Position numbers and translations under genes: made by a program. Below are positions 34,688 through 43,475 of a stretch of 64,000 nt of DNA, one piece after another. Every line of letters begins with the position of its first letter. Position 1 is the stretch's first letter. This DNA is from Ga0077555 sp963746315 (GTDB lineage Bacteria > Pseudomonadota > Alphaproteobacteria > Rhizobiales > Hyphomicrobiaceae), in assembly GCA_963746315.1 (NCBI GenBank), contig CAVVAR010000004.1:124001-188000 (forward strand), given 5' to 3'. The notes under the pieces were generated by a model that searched no databases, had not been told where the DNA came from, and was given only the letters and a program-made list of their open reading frames with translations.

Positions 34688-34748
34688 GACAACGCGCATG
34701 GCAGGACCGTGCGTCGCCACCGTCAGACATCATATCGAGGGCAACAGC

Positions 34749-35018
34749 ATGCAGGATTCAAAAGCGGCCGCCCGCTTCGCCGACATCGCAGAGCTGAGCT
34801 TCGAGCGCGCCCTGAAGGAGCTGGAGGCCATCGTCGGGCGACTGGAGCGCGGCGACGTGGAGCTTGAGGAATCGATTGCCATTTACGAGCGCGGCGACGC
34901 CCTCAAGGTCCATTGCGACCGTCTCCTCAAGCAGGCCGAAGCCAAGGTCGAGCGGCTGACGTTCGGACCCGACGGCGTGCCTAAGGGCTCGGAGCCGTTC
35001 GACCCCGAGCGCCAGTAG
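34749..35018 (+). CDS. xseB: Exodeoxyribonuclease VII small subunit
   Basis: 89 aa from ATG 34749 (GAGGGCAAC upstream). Helical hairpin typical of XseB: SFERALKELEAIVGRLERGDVELEESIAIYERGDALKVHCDRLLKQAEAKVERL. It combines with XseA, not in this window, to degrade single-stranded DNA. The gene lies between the deacetylase-like gene and dxs, but a gene on the other strand intervenes before dxs and overlaps the xseB 3' end by 38 nt. Confidence 0.93.
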   Translation: MQDSKAAARFADIAELSFERALKELEAIVGRLERGDVELEESIAIYERGDALKVHCDRLLKQAEAKVERLTFGPDGVPKGSEPFDPERQ

Positions 35019-35484
35019 CGTCGATCAGCTCCCGCCGGACTGGCGCGTAACGGCGCGGAAATACCGCCTCAACTCGCTGAGAAGTCTCGCTGGTTTCCGG
35101 AGCATAGACCCCGAGCGGCCGGTTCTCCCGCTCGATGACGATCTCCAAGGGCTCCGCGACAGGACCGTAGCCGTACACGGGGCCCCGTGGCCCGACGCGC
35201 GGCGCAGGTGGCGGCGCCACGTAGTTGTAAACGCGCCGGTTCGGGGGCGGCATCGGAGCGTATCGGTAGACCCGCCTCTGCTGCACGACTGGCGCGTAAT
35301 CGTAGACCCTCTCGCGAACGACTGGCGCGTAGAGTGGCGCCGGCACATCGTCGTAAACGGGGGCCGAGTAGGAATACGTGCGCCTCTCGTCCCAATCGGC
35401 TGCTCTGGCTGCTCCATTCGCCCCCAACACGAGCCCTATCGCCAGACCTACCGGGGTCAGCCCCGACACAATGCGCTGTTTCAT
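34981..35484 (-). CDS. Exported tyrosine/proline-rich protein (167 aa)
   Basis: From ATG 35484: signal peptide MKQRIVSGLTPVGLAIGLVLGANGAARAA, then low-complexity sequence in which Tyr, Pro, Val and Arg recur in blocks (YSYSAPVYDDVPAPLY, RRVYRYAPMPPPNRRVYNYVAPPP). This resembles short Tyr/Pro-rich surface proteins of Rhizobiales. No enzyme motif. Because the last 38 nt are also the end of xseB, the C-terminal 12 residues are set by an overlapping coding constraint. Confidence 0.6.
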   Translation of the reverse strand: MKQRIVSGLTPVGLAIGLVLGANGAARAADWDERRTYSYSAPVYDDVPAPLYAPVVRERVYDYAPVVQQRRVYRYAPMPPPNRRVYNYVAPPPAPRVGPRGPVYGYGPVAEPLEIVIERENRPLGVYAPETSETSQRVEAVFPRRYAPVRRELIDATGARGRTAPSP

Positions 35485-35744
35485 GAACAATCTCCTGTCC
35501 GCGGATCGGCGCGCAGTCGACCGCCAGACGGCTGCCCTGCCCGAGATGCTGAAACGCATGTCGAGCCAGAACGATGCAGGGCCTGCAAAAATCGGTATTT
35601 CGGGACGAATGCACCCGCCGCGACGTTAGAGACTGTCAAAAATCGTCCCGCGAGTGCCTATATGTACGGTAGACGACAGGACATTGCGGTTTCGCAGTAG
35701 GCCGCAACCGGCATACACTGCCCCTAACGCCTCCATCGCGGTCC

Positions 35745-37661
35745 ATGATGAGCACGCCTTCAAAGACACCCCTTCTCGACCAGATCGAGACCCCGGCCGA
35801 CCTGCGGCGCCTGCCCGAGAGGGATCTCGCTGCCGTGGCTGCGGAGCTGCGCCAGGAGACGATCGACGCGGTTTCGGTCACGGGAGGCCATCTCGGCGCC
35901 GGCCTGGGCGTCATCGAGCTGACGGTCGCCCTGCACCATGTGTTTGATACACCTCGCGACCGCGTCATCTGGGATGTTGGGCATCAGGCCTACCCGCACA
36001 AGATTCTGACCGGCCGTCGCGACCGCATCCGCACGCTTCGCCAAGGTGGCGGGCTCTCGGGTTTCACCAAGCGGACGGAGAGCGAGTACGACCCGTTCGG
36101 CGCCGCCCACTCGTCGACATCCATCTCTGCCGGTCTTGGCATGGCCGTTGCCCGCGACCTCGATGGCCGCAACAACAACGTTGTTGCCGTGATCGGCGAT
36201 GGCGCCATGAGTGCCGGGATGGCCTACGAGGCGATGAACAATGCCGGCGCACGCAACGAGCGCCTGATCGTCATCCTCAACGACAACGACATGTCGATCG
36301 CGCCGCCGGTCGGCGCCCTTTCGAACTACCTCGCGCGTATCACGTCGTCAGGAACCTACCTGCAGATCCGGGAATCGGTGAAGCAGCTCGCCAAGCATCT
36401 CCCCAAGCATTGGGAGCGCCGCGCTGCGCGCGTCGAGGAGTATACCCGCCACCTATGGCAGGGCGGCGCCTGGTTCGAGGAGCTCGGCTTCTACTACGTC
36501 GGCCCCATCGATGGTCACGACCTCGGCATCCTTCTGCAGGTTCTCAAGAACGCCCGCGACACACGCAAAGGGCCGATCCTTCTGCACGTCGTCACACGCA
36601 AGGGCAAAGGCTATCCCCCGGCCGAAGCGTCGGACGACAAATACCACGGCGTCAATCAGTTCAACGTCGTCACCGGCGCGCAGTCGAAACCCAAGGCCAA
36701 TGCGCCGAGCTACACGAAAGTGTTTGCCGAAAGCCTCGTTCAAGCGGCCCGCAAGGACCCCAAGATCGTTGCCGTGACGGCCGCAATGCCATCGGGCACC
36801 GGCCTCGACCTTTTCGGCAAGGAGTTCCCCGACCGGACCTTTGATGTCGGCATCGCCGAGCAGCATGGCGTCACCTTCGCGGCCGGACTCGCGACCGAAG
36901 GCTTCAAGCCGTTCGCCGCCATCTACTCCACCTTCCTGCAACGTGCCTACGATCAGGTCGTGCACGACGTGGCCATCCAGCGTTTGCCGGTGCGCTTTGC
37001 AATCGACCGGGCCGGCCTTGTCGGAGCTGATGGTCCGACCCATGCGGGGTCGTTCGACCTCGCCTACCTTGGCTCGCTGCCGGGCTTCGTGATCATGGCC
37101 GCGGCCGACGAGGCCGAGCTCAAGCACATGGTCGCCACCGCTGCTGCGATCGACGATCGTCCCTCCGCGTTCCGCTACCCGCGCGGCGAAGGCGTCGGCA
37201 TCGAGATGCCGGCGGAAGGCATTCCGCTCGAGATCGGGCGGGGACGCATCGTGCGGGAAGGCACCACGGTCGCCATCCTTTCCCTCGGCACCCGCCTCGC
37301 CGAAAGCCTGAAAGCCGCTGAGCAACTCGCAGCCTTCGGGCTATCGACCACGGTGGCCGACGCCCGGTTCATGAAGCCCCTCGACACGGCGCTCATCGAT
37401 CGCCTCGCCCGCGAGCACGAGGTTCTCGTGACCGTCGAGGAAGGCTCGGTCGGCGGGTTCGGGAGCCACGTCCTGCAACATCTCGCACTCGCCGGACATC
37501 TCGACCGAGGATTGCGCGTTCGGCCGGTGGTCTTGCCCGACACCTTCATCGACCACGACAAGCCGGAGCGCATGTACGAAAGAGCCGGACTCAATGCCTC
37601 GGGCATCGTCCAGACGGTGATGGGCGCGTTGGGCCGCGGCGTCCAGGCAAACGAGATCTGA
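35745..37661 (+). CDS. dxs: 1-deoxy-D-xylulose-5-phosphate synthase
   Basis: 638 aa, standard length. ThDP enzyme that joins pyruvate and glyceraldehyde 3-phosphate, the first step of the MEP isoprenoid pathway and a source of thiamine and pyridoxal precursors. Motifs: LRRLPERDLAAVAAELR, VGHQAYPHKILTGRRD, the ThDP motif GDGAMSAGMAYEAMNNAG to NDNDMSIAPPVGALS, and the catalytic Glu in DVGIAEQHGVTFAAGLA. The C-terminal transketolase-like domain is complete. It reads away from the tyrosine-rich gene and is followed by the candidate small RNA. Confidence 0.96.
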   Translation: MMSTPSKTPLLDQIETPADLRRLPERDLAAVAAELRQETIDAVSVTGGHLGAGLGVIELTVALHHVFDTPRDRVIWDVGHQAYPHKILTGRRDRIRTLRQGGGLSGFTKRTESEYDPFGAAHSSTSISAGLGMAVARDLDGRNNNVVAVIGDGAMSAGMAYEAMNNAGARNERLIVILNDNDMSIAPPVGALSNYLARITSSGTYLQIRESVKQLAKHLPKHWERRAARVEEYTRHLWQGGAWFEELGFYYVGPIDGHDLGILLQVLKNARDTRKGPILLHVVTRKGKGYPPAEASDDKYHGVNQFNVVTGAQSKPKANAPSYTKVFAESLVQAARKDPKIVAVTAAMPSGTGLDLFGKEFPDRTFDVGIAEQHGVTFAAGLATEGFKPFAAIYSTFLQRAYDQVVHDVAIQRLPVRFAIDRAGLVGADGPTHAGSFDLAYLGSLPGFVIMAAADEAELKHMVATAAAIDDRPSAFRYPRGEGVGIEMPAEGIPLEIGRGRIVREGTTVAILSLGTRLAESLKAAEQLAAFGLSTTVADARFMKPLDTALIDRLAREHEVLVTVEEGSVGGFGSHVLQHLALAGHLDRGLRVRPVVLPDTFIDHDKPERMYERAGLNASGIVQTVMGALGRGVQANEI

Positions 37662-37774
37662 GCGGGGTCGCAATCCGCTCCACCCGAGCTTTTCCACAGG
37701 CTCGTGTGGAAACATCCTGGAACGGTCGAAATCTTCCACCGCCCGCCGCCTGTGCACTAGACTGATCATGTTCA

Positions 37775-37869
37775 CAGGTAATCTGCGTACCTGATCCTCC
37801 GCTCCCCCATCCCCCTGCGGAGTCAGGAATTCCGACCCCGGCAGACGACCTGCCGGGGTCGTTTTTTTT
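37775..37869 (+). ncRNA. Candidate small RNA with C-rich loop
   Basis: Between dxs and the dismutase gene, two hairpins stand in a row. The first pairs CCTGA/TCAGG and CTCCGC/GCGGAG (37790-37802 with 37817-37827, a 2-nt bulge) around a loop of TCCCCCATCCCCC. The second is the terminator below. A C-rich single-stranded loop that could pair with Shine-Dalgarno sequences is a known feature of several alphaproteobacterial small RNAs, but no match to a named family can be claimed. The 5' end is a guess; it could also be the 3' end of the dxs message. Confidence 0.5.
37833..37869 (+). terminator. Strong intrinsic terminator
   Basis: CGACCCCGGCAG pairs perfectly over 12 bp with CTGCCGGGGTCG around the 5-nt loop ACGAC and is followed at once by eight T. 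It is the best terminator in the window and ends transcription from the dxs side. Confidence 0.9.
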
Positions 37870-37902
37870 GCGGCGGTCCCGCCCCAGACGACGAGGCTCG
37901 CG

Positions 37903-38634
37903 TTACGAAAGCAATCGCTCGTAGGCTTCGCCCGCCTTGTCCCAGTTGACCACTTTCCACCACGCCGTGAGATAGGCCCCGCGCGCCGACCGATGCTTGA
38001 GGTAGTAGGCGTGCTCCCAGACGTCCACGCCGAGCACCGCCCCTCGCACGCCTGAAACCATGTGTGGCGTGTCTTGATTGGGCGTTGAGAACACCGTCAA
38101 CTTCCCCTGTGGGCCGACACCGAGCCAGGCCCAACCCGAGCCGAAACGCGCCAGTCCAGCCTTGTTGACCGCGTCCTGCATCGCCGCGACCGAGCCGAAT
38201 GCCTCATCGACGGCAACCTTCAGTTTGCCCGCCGGCTCATTCGCCCCGCCGGGCGTCATCATCTGCCAGAAAAAGCTGTGATTCCAGTGACCGCCCATGT
38301 TGTTGCGCACACCGTCCTGGATGCCCGCCGGCAGTTTGTCGATCGACCTCAGAGTCTTCGCCATGGGCATGCCGGCCAGCGCCGGATTTTCCGTCACGAT
38401 GGCGTTGAGGTTCTTGACGTAGCCCGCGTGATGCTTCTCGTAGTGAATGCGCATTGTCTCTGCATCGATGTGCGGCTCGAGCGCATCGAGCGCGTACCCA
38501 AGTGGCGGCAAAGTAAATGCCGGCGGGGCAATCGTCTGTGCCAAGGCAGCGTCGCTTCCTCCGCCAGCGAGAGGCGGCAAGAGGGCTGCGGCTGATGCGC
38601 CGAGGGCAAGCTTGAAGGAATCGCGGCGGTTCAT
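37903..38634 (-). CDS. Superoxide dismutase, Fe/Mn family, exported
   Basis: 243 aa; the catalytic part is about 200 aa. The N-terminus MNRRDSFKLALGASAAALL is a twin-arginine-type signal, unusual for this normally cytosolic enzyme and suggesting folded, metal-loaded export. Metal ligands: His in RIHYEKHHAGYV, His in GGHWNHSFFW, and Asp and His in GVDVWEHAYY. The residues GGHWNHSFFWQMM are common to Fe and Mn forms, so the metal is not assigned. It removes superoxide in the periplasm. It lies convergent to dxs, separated by the terminator, and divergent to tlyA. Confidence 0.88.
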   Translation of the reverse strand: MNRRDSFKLALGASAAALLPPLAGGGSDAALAQTIAPPAFTLPPLGYALDALEPHIDAETMRIHYEKHHAGYVKNLNAIVTENPALAGMPMAKTLRSIDKLPAGIQDGVRNNMGGHWNHSFFWQMMTPGGANEPAGKLKVAVDEAFGSVAAMQDAVNKAGLARFGSGWAWLGVGPQGKLTVFSTPNQDTPHMVSGVRGAVLGVDVWEHAYYLKHRSARGAYLTAWWKVVNWDKAGEAYERLLS

Positions 38635-38758
38635 CGTCGAGGCTCCGTGGTGTTATGCGAGGACGTGCAAAGGTCGGTTCGAGCCAATTGGCAGCACTCC
38701 GCAATGTTCGCATGGCAGCCCGGGCCTGTCGTGCCACGTATCGAAAGAGACTTTACGG

Positions 38759-39520
38759 ATGTCGCCTCCGCCAGCCATGCAGGCTCGCCAGCGCCTCGAT
38801 CAGGCCCTCGTCGATCGGGGTCTGGTCACATCCCGCGCCCGCGCCCGCGACCTGATCCTGCGCGGTGAGGTTGAGGTAAATTCGCGCGGCGCCGCCAAGC
38901 CGGCCATGCTCGTCTCCCCTGGCGACAGCCTTCGCCTCGTCTCCGGCCCCGCCGATTACGTGTCTCGCGGCGCGCTCAAGTTGCAGGCAGCACTCGATAG
39001 CTTTCAGCTCGACCCGGCCGGCCGAGCCGCTCTCGACATCGGGGCCTCCACGGGCGGCTTCACGGAAGCGTTGCTCAAAGGGGGCGCCCGTCGCGTCTAC
39101 GCAATCGAGAATGGACACGGCCAGCTGCATCCTCGCCTTGCCACCGACCACCGCGTCGTCTCTCTCGAGCGCACCGACGCGCGGACACTCGACGACGCCC
39201 TCATCCCGGAGCCGGTGGAGGCCATCGTCGCGGACGTGAGCTTCGTTTCGCTGCGGAAGGTGCTCCCAGCCGCACTGGGCCTCTCTGGCGCAAGCTGTTG
39301 GCTGGTGGCACTGGTCAAGCCCCAGTTCGAAGGCGAGCCGGGAACCATTCCGCGCGACGGGATCGTCAAGGATCCAGCGGCCCAGCTCAGAGCCGTCGAG
39401 GGCATCGCAGCATGGATCGCGCGCGACGGCGATTGGCGCATTCTCGGCACCATCCCTTCGCCGATCCACGGTGGCGACGGCAACGTCGAGTATCTTGTCG
39501 GAGCAATTCGCCATGAATGA
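38759..39520 (+). CDS. tlyA: TlyA-family rRNA 2'-O-methyltransferase
   Basis: 253 aa from ATG 38759. N-terminal S4 RNA-binding domain (RLDQALVDRGLVTSRARARDLILRGEVEVNS), then an FtsJ-type methyltransferase: ALDIGASTGGFTEALLKGGARRVYAIENG (SAM site), IVADVSFVSLRKVLPAAL and LVALVKPQFEGEPG. Known members methylate 16S and 23S rRNA, and the old hemolysin label comes from early assays. The open frame continues upstream but overlaps the dismutase region. The last 8 nt overlap the next methyltransferase gene. Confidence 0.9.
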   Translation: MSPPPAMQARQRLDQALVDRGLVTSRARARDLILRGEVEVNSRGAAKPAMLVSPGDSLRLVSGPADYVSRGALKLQAALDSFQLDPAGRAALDIGASTGGFTEALLKGGARRVYAIENGHGQLHPRLATDHRVVSLERTDARTLDDALIPEPVEAIVADVSFVSLRKVLPAALGLSGASCWLVALVKPQFEGEPGTIPRDGIVKDPAAQLRAVEGIAAWIARDGDWRILGTIPSPIHGGDGNVEYLVGAIRHE

Positions 39521-40739
39521 GCCCTTGACCGTCGCCCGCCTGGGCGCCCAGGGAGACGGCGTCGCCGAGAGCGGCACGGGCGACCTCTTTCTGCCCGGCG
39601 CCCTCCCTGGCGAGCGCGTCGTCCGCGATGACGAGGGCCGCGTAACGGTGATCGGCCCGCCGAGCGCCGACCGCCGGATCGACGCACTGTGCCCGCACGT
39701 CCAAAGGTGTGGCGGATGTGCCGTCCAGCACATGGGAGACGGGCTCTACCGGAGCTGGAAAGAAAGCCTGCTCGCCTCGGCCCTCGCCCAGCGCGCACTG
39801 ACAACCACGATCATGCCGATGCGCGCCGTCCCGTTGGCCTCGCGCCGTCGGGCCACCTTTGCCGGAATCTGGATCGGCGGCACGCCCCGTCTCGGCTTCC
39901 ATGGCGCCGGCACTCATACCGTCGAGCCGATCGAGCGTTGCGCCGTCTTGCGCCCGGCCATTGTCGCGGCACTTCCCGAGCTCGCCCGATTGGCAGCGAT
40001 GCTGGTCTCGAAAGAAACCCCGTTTCGCGTCTCGATCCTCGCTGCCGACAACGGCCTGGATGTCGCAATCGACGCCAAGGTGCCCGCCCGAGCGGCGCGG
40101 TTGGCTGCCGAGGTCGCTTCAGCGATGCGGGCCGTCAAAGCCATACGCCTGACTCTCGGCCAAGAGCCGTTTCTCGTCACTGCGCCTCCCATCGTGCGGA
40201 TCGCTGGTGTCGACGTTTCGCCGCCGCCCGCCGCGTTCCTGCAGGCCGCGAGCGAGACCGACGCCATTCTGGCTGAGCTGGTGCTCGCGGCCGTCGGTAA
40301 GGCGAAGCGGGTTGCCGACCTTTTCGCTGGCCTCGGCACGATCTCGCTGGCTCTCGCAGCCCGATCGCGCGTGCTCTCCGTCGATGGCGACGCGGCTCTT
40401 CTGGACGCCCTGCGCAGAGCCGTGGATCAGGTCCAGGGATTGAAGCCCGTAGAGTGCCTTCGCCGCGACCTGTTTCGCGATCCGATGTCGCCCCGCGAGC
40501 TCGACCAATTCGACGCGGTCGTGCTCGATCCGCCGCGCGCCGGCGCCGCTGCACAAGCGCAGGCGCTTCAAGGCGCCAAAGTAAAGCGCGTCGTGATGGT
40601 ATCCTGCAATCCCGCGACGCTTGCGCGCGATCTCAGGACGCTGGTCGACGGCGGCTACGCGCTCGATAGCGTCACCGCAGTGGACCAGTTCCTGTTCACA
40701 CACCACTTGGAAGCGGTCGCCGTGCTCACCCGGTCCTGA
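39513..40739 (+). CDS. RumA/RlmD-type 23S rRNA (uracil-C5) methyltransferase
   Basis: 408 aa from ATG 39513, overlapping tlyA by 8 nt. N-terminal TRAM-like part (VARLGAQGDGVAESGTGDLFLPGALPGERV), a four-Cys iron-sulfur motif beginning CPHVQRCGGCAVQH, a SAM-binding domain ADLFAGLGTISLALAARSRVLSVDGDAA, the DPPRAG substrate motif, and the catalytic Cys in VMVSCNPATLARDL. It methylates a uridine in 23S rRNA; which of the RlmC/RlmD sites is used is not decidable here. Confidence 0.9.
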   Translation: MNEPLTVARLGAQGDGVAESGTGDLFLPGALPGERVVRDDEGRVTVIGPPSADRRIDALCPHVQRCGGCAVQHMGDGLYRSWKESLLASALAQRALTTTIMPMRAVPLASRRRATFAGIWIGGTPRLGFHGAGTHTVEPIERCAVLRPAIVAALPELARLAAMLVSKETPFRVSILAADNGLDVAIDAKVPARAARLAAEVASAMRAVKAIRLTLGQEPFLVTAPPIVRIAGVDVSPPPAAFLQAASETDAILAELVLAAVGKAKRVADLFAGLGTISLALAARSRVLSVDGDAALLDALRRAVDQVQGLKPVECLRRDLFRDPMSPRELDQFDAVVLDPPRAGAAAQAQALQGAKVKRVVMVSCNPATLARDLRTLVDGGYALDSVTAVDQFLFTHHLEAVAVLTRS

Positions 40740-40754
40740 GGCACAGCGCGGCCG

Positions 40755-41771
40755 TCAACGTCCGGCCGCCTGCCGCGTCGCGGCGGCGATCGCATCCGCC
40801 CCGTCCTGCTTCTTGGCAGTCGCAGCCTGGCGACCCGCGGGTCTGGAGTCCGGCACGCCGAGCTCGAGGCCTTCGTTCCAATAGGGCTCCGGTCCGTAGA
40901 GCGCGGCCAGATACTCGATGAACACGTTGACCTTCTCCGGCATGAAGTCGCGGCATGGATAAACCGCGTAGATCGCGACGTTCGTCGAGCCACGATAGTC
41001 CGGCATGACCACCTTGAGCGCCCCGCTCTTCAATTCAGGTCCAATGTCCCACGTCGAGCGCAGGCCGAGCCCCAGTCCAGAAAGCAGCGCCTCTCGCATG
41101 AACTCGAGCGAGTTCGAGCGAATGTTACCCTTGACCCGAAGCTGGTGCTGTCCGTCCGGCCCCTCCAGTCGCCAGTAGTCCTGGGCACCGGCCGAAAGGC
41201 AGTTGTGGAAATCGAGATCCGCCAGCGATGTCGGAACACCCTGCTCGCTGCTCTCCAGGTACTTCGGGCTTGCGCAGATGACACGTGTGTCGGCCGCGAG
41301 CTTGCGCTGCACGAGGGAGCTGTCCTGCAGCTCACCGATGCGGATCGCGAGGTCGAAGCCCTCGCGAATGATGTCGACGAAATTGTCTGTCAGATGGAAC
41401 TCGAGCTCGATCTCAGGGTACTTCGCCAGGAACGCCGGCAGAAAAGGCGCGATGTGAAGCCGGCTGAACGACGTCGGCGCCGTGACCTTGAGCAGGCCAC
41501 GCGGCGTCGTATTGCGGCGATTGACGAAATTCTCCGCCTCCTCGATCAGGTTGAGGATGTCGACCACCCGCTTGAAGTAGCCCTCCCCGGTCTCCGTTAG
41601 GGTGAGCTGCCGCGTCGTCCGCTGGAACAATCTGACGTTCAGTCGCTCCTCGAGCAGGCTGATACGCTTGGAAACGACAGCGGGCGAAAGGCCCATCTCC
41701 CTGCCGGCTGCCGACATATTGCCGGTCCGTGCCACACGTGCGAATATTTCAAGGTCAGTGATGGCGGTCAC
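40755..41771 (-). CDS. LysR-family transcriptional regulator, divergent from glcDEF
   Basis: 338 aa from the GTG at 41771, set by GAGGAG six bases upstream. Winged helix-turn-helix at residues about 3-60 (LEIFARVARTGNMSAAGREMGLSPAVVSKRISLLEERLNVRLFQRTT), then the two-lobed effector domain (LLKVTAPTSFSRLHIAPFL, GFDLAIRIGELQDSSLVQRKLA). It lies back to back with glcD, the usual place for an operon activator. The inducer is probably glycolate or a related acid, by position only. Nearest downstream on its strand is nothing related. Confidence 0.88.
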   Translation of the reverse strand: MTAITDLEIFARVARTGNMSAAGREMGLSPAVVSKRISLLEERLNVRLFQRTTRQLTLTETGEGYFKRVVDILNLIEEAENFVNRRNTTPRGLLKVTAPTSFSRLHIAPFLPAFLAKYPEIELEFHLTDNFVDIIREGFDLAIRIGELQDSSLVQRKLAADTRVICASPKYLESSEQGVPTSLADLDFHNCLSAGAQDYWRLEGPDGQHQLRVKGNIRSNSLEFMREALLSGLGLGLRSTWDIGPELKSGALKVVMPDYRGSTNVAIYAVYPCRDFMPEKVNVFIEYLAALYGPEPYWNEGLELGVPDSRPAGRQAATAKKQDGADAIAAATRQAAGR

Positions 41772-42019
41772 AGTCGACTCCTCACGGGTTCTGCGGCGCG
41801 GGAACATCAAACTTTCTCCAAAACGTAGATTGTGCTCGCCCGTGACAATAGCGTGTCTGGCATTTTCTACGCTATGGAATAGTCATGTTCCAAAGCGTGT
41901 CAAATCAAACATGGCATTGATGCCGTTCGGACTTTTTCCGCCATCTTGCACTTGGTTGCGCACCGGCGGAGTGGACGGTACCGCTGCCGAAGAAGCTGCC
42001 ACGAAGGGAGCCCAGCCGC

Positions 42020-43465
42020 GTGTCCTTGATCGCAATGCCCGAGCCCGATCAGTCGGTGCTCCGCCGCCGTGACGCCATCGTGCGTGAGCTGGTCCGATTG
42101 GTGGGCGCCGACCAGGTGATCGCCGATCGCGACGGGCGCCGCGCCTTCGAGACGGACGGTCTTTCGGCGTACCGCTGCATGCCCCTCGCCGTGGTGCTCG
42201 CCCGCTCCACCGAGGATGTCGCGAAGGTGCTTTCCTACGCCCATGCCGGCGGCATCAAGGTGATTGCGCGCGGCGCCGGCACGTCGCTCTCTGGCGGCGC
42301 GCTCCCGACCGAGGATGCGATCGTCCTGGGGCTCAGCCGGATGAACCGCGTTCTCGCCGTCGACTACGACAATCGCACCGCTCGCGTCGAGGCCGGCATC
42401 ACCAATCTCGGGATTACAGCCGCCGTGGCGCCGAAGGGCTTCTTCTATGCGCCGGATCCGTCGAGCCAGCTCGCCTGCTCGATCGGCGGCAACATCGCTT
42501 TCAACTCTGGCGGGGCTCATTGCCTCAAGTACGGCGTCACGACGAACAACGTGCTCGGGCTCAAGCTCGTTACCGTGGAAGGCGAGGTGGTCGAGATCGG
42601 CGGCGATTGGCTCGATCAGCCCGGCTACGACCTGCTCGGTCTGCTCGTCGGCTCGGAAGGCCAACTCGGCGTCGTGACAGAGGCAACCGTTCGCATTCTG
42701 CGCCAGGCCGAAGGTGCGAGCCCACTGCTGCTCGGTTTCCCGTCCAGTGAAGCCGCCGGGCGCGCGGTCGCCGCTGTGATCGGCTCCGGCATCATCCCTG
42801 TCGCCATGGAGTTCATGGACAAGCCTGCGATCGAGGTCTGCGAGGCCTTCGCCAAGGCCGGCTATCCGCTCGACGTCGAGGCCCTGCTGATCATCGAGGT
42901 CGAGGGCTCGCCCGAGGAAATCTCGATGCTGCTTGGGCGCATCGTCGAGATCGTCGGGCCGCACGGCCCCTCCGTCGTCCGCGTCAGCGAGAGCGCCGAG
43001 CAATCGGCCGCAATCTGGAAAGGCCGCAAATCCGCATTCGGTGCGATCGGCCGCATCTCCGACTACCTGTGCATGGACGGCACGATACCGCTCGGCCGGA
43101 TGCCCGAGGTCCTCGCTCGGATCGCCGAGATCTGTGCCGGCTACGGGCTCAGGGTCGCCAATATCTTCCACGCCGGTGACGGGAACCTGCATCCCCTCAT
43201 TCTCTACAACGCCAACGACCCCGATGAGATGATGCGGGCCGAGCAGTGCGGCGCCGACATTCTGAAGCTCTGCGTCGATGTCGGCGGCTGCCTCACCGGC
43301 GAGCACGGCGTCGGCATCGAGAAGCGCGATCTGATGGCTTTCCAGTTCACCGAGGCGGAGCTCGCCCTGCAGATGAGCATCAAGACGGCGCTGGATCCCC
43401 AATGGTTGCTCAATCCGGCCAAGGTCTTCCCGCTCGTCGACACGCGCCCCGCTGACGCGGCCTGA
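42020..43465 (+). CDS. glcD: Glycolate oxidase subunit GlcD
   Basis: 481 aa. FAD-linked oxidase, PCMH type: IKVIARGAGTSLSGGALPTEDAIVLGLSRMNRVLAVD (FAD site), FFYAPDPSSQLACSIGGNIAFNSGG, LVGSEGQLGVVTEATVRI and the C-terminal IFHAGDGNLHPLI with LTGEHGVGIEKRDLM. It oxidises glycolate (or D-lactate) to glyoxylate at the membrane, passing electrons through GlcE/GlcF. GTG 42020 follows AAGGGAG. First gene of glcDEF; an 11-nt gap to glcE shows tight coupling. Confidence 0.93.
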   Translation: MSLIAMPEPDQSVLRRRDAIVRELVRLVGADQVIADRDGRRAFETDGLSAYRCMPLAVVLARSTEDVAKVLSYAHAGGIKVIARGAGTSLSGGALPTEDAIVLGLSRMNRVLAVDYDNRTARVEAGITNLGITAAVAPKGFFYAPDPSSQLACSIGGNIAFNSGGAHCLKYGVTTNNVLGLKLVTVEGEVVEIGGDWLDQPGYDLLGLLVGSEGQLGVVTEATVRILRQAEGASPLLLGFPSSEAAGRAVAAVIGSGIIPVAMEFMDKPAIEVCEAFAKAGYPLDVEALLIIEVEGSPEEISMLLGRIVEIVGPHGPSVVRVSESAEQSAAIWKGRKSAFGAIGRISDYLCMDGTIPLGRMPEVLARIAEICAGYGLRVANIFHAGDGNLHPLILYNANDPDEMMRAEQCGADILKLCVDVGGCLTGEHGVGIEKRDLMAFQFTEAELALQMSIKTALDPQWLLNPAKVFPLVDTRPADAA

Positions 43466-43475
43466 GGAGACAGTC

